Origin: Diabrotica undecimpunctata
Taxonomy: Eukaryota > Arthropoda > Insecta > Coleoptera > Chrysomelidae
DNA: 64,000 nt
Assembly (NCBI RefSeq): GCF_040954645.1
Contig: NC_092809.1
Span: 136,079,914-136,143,913, forward strand
Direction: 5' to 3'
This document shows positions 63,575-64,000 of this stretch, in pieces; the first letter of the stretch is position 1; every line of letters begins with the position of its first letter. The translations under genes and the position numbers were made by a program. The notes under the pieces were generated by a model. That model was not told the origin of the DNA, did no database searches, and saw only the letters and a program-made list of their open reading frames with translations.

Positions 63575-64000
63575 ATTATTGCTAAATGCTCAAGAAATAA
63601 CAGAGCAATACTTAAAACCTGAAAGAACAAATAAAAAGGAATGGATGACGGAGGAGATTCTATGTATGATGGAAGACAGAAGAAACACTAAAGATAATAA
63701 GAATTACTACAACAACATAAATAACGAAATAACAAGGGCTATTAAAATAGCAAAAGAAAATTGGTTTAGCTCGAAGTGTACAGAGATAGAGTCATTACAA
63801 CAAAAACATGATTCATTTAACCTCCATAAAAACATTAAAGAAGCGGCAGGCTTATATAAATACAAGAACACTGGATTCCTGACAAATAATCAGGGAAACA
63901 TAGTACTGGAAATAGAGCATAAAAGAGATATTTGGAGATATACAAAAAACTTTTGGAGATATACGAAGTAACACTGGTATTACAACAAACACCAATTGCG
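63575..64000 (+). pseudogene. LINE ORF2 linker, running off the window
   Basis: A 130-codon plus-strand frame (63579-63971): KKEWMTEEILCMMEDRRNTK, NNEITRAIKIAKENWFSSKC, TEIESLQQKHDSFNLHKNIK, then GFLTNNQGNIVLEIEHKRDI, WRYTKNFWRYTK-stop. This is the segment between endonuclease and RT in RTE-like LINEs ('WMTxEILxLMxxRR...IRxAKExWxxxxCxEIExL...HDxFNxHKKIKE...LxDxxGNIxxE'). WRYTK is duplicated at the end, a 17-bp tandem duplication that causes the stop. RT should lie beyond 64000. Confidence 0.65.

Noticed and set aside
1..64000. CRISPR arrays, bacterial operons, ribosomal RNA genes
   Set aside because: No regularly spaced identical repeats with unique spacers, no ribosome-binding-site and operon structure, and no rRNA-like sequence were seen. 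All tandem repeats are microsatellites or degenerate minisatellites.

Overview
The window is AT-rich eukaryotic DNA made almost entirely of dead transposable elements. I see no rRNA, no CRISPR array, no bacterial operon and no convincing host gene. The element families (Jockey, CR1, I and RTE-like LINEs, Tc1/mariner, piggyBac, hAT, a tRNA-derived SINE) and the style of decay point to an arthropod, most likely an insect with a large repeat-rich genome; a beetle is my guess but is not proven. Nearly every protein-like stretch is a transposon remnant with stops or frameshifts.

Layout. 1-4.7 kb: RTE-like LINE scraps (one young insertion with a 15-bp target-site duplication, TSD) and a CR1-like LINE on the minus strand. 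4.7-9 kb: mostly unrecognised, with an ACGTCC-rich repeat and a possible LTR leader. 9-13.5 kb: two hammerhead-ribozyme-like motifs, a textbook SINE with 13-bp TSDs, a Jockey fragment and a foldback element with ~340-bp inverted arms. 15.5-20.8 kb: a nearly full-length minus-strand Jockey element (gag with zinc knuckles, endonuclease, reverse transcriptase) interrupted by two other LINEs, each with a perfect TSD, and abutting a third. 22.8-29.1 kb: decayed LINE pieces and a mariner-like transposon (TA sites, CAGGGTG ends) holding another copy of the same Jockey. 29.9-30.8 kb: a DDE transposase pseudogene with about 81 residues between the second Asp and the Glu. 31.7-33.2 kb: a CR1-type LINE end followed by an RTE insertion with TSDs.

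34.7-37.4 kb: a piggyBac-like element carrying two nested LINEs. 37.5-44.1 kb: Tc1 remnants, tRNA-like sequences, a hAT/BED remnant, AAGACC arrays and more hammerhead-like or inverted-repeat sequence. 44.5-48.3 kb: an I-type LINE with an intact-looking endonuclease but no reverse transcriptase, interrupted by a TSD-flanked LINE. 49.2-49.8 kb: a hAT-like transposase fragment. 50.9-53.7 kb: a Tc1 (DD34E) transposon split by a 1.45-kb LINE and internally rearranged. 54.5-56.4 kb: a LINE whose endonuclease part is inverted relative to its RT part, the signature of twin priming. 57.6-59.7 kb: a 2.1-kb element with ~300-bp terminal inverted repeats, a THAP-like start and a conserved GQNKN / H-E-D-H domain; this is the best candidate for a poorly described system. 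59.8-64 kb: further LINE fragments, a GC-rich island, and a new LINE running off the right edge.

The elements do not act together as a pathway. The order of insertion can be read from nesting: older DNA transposons and Jockey/I LINEs served as targets for a (AAG)n-tailed LINE family and for (GAT)n-tailed RTE copies, most of them 5'-truncated.
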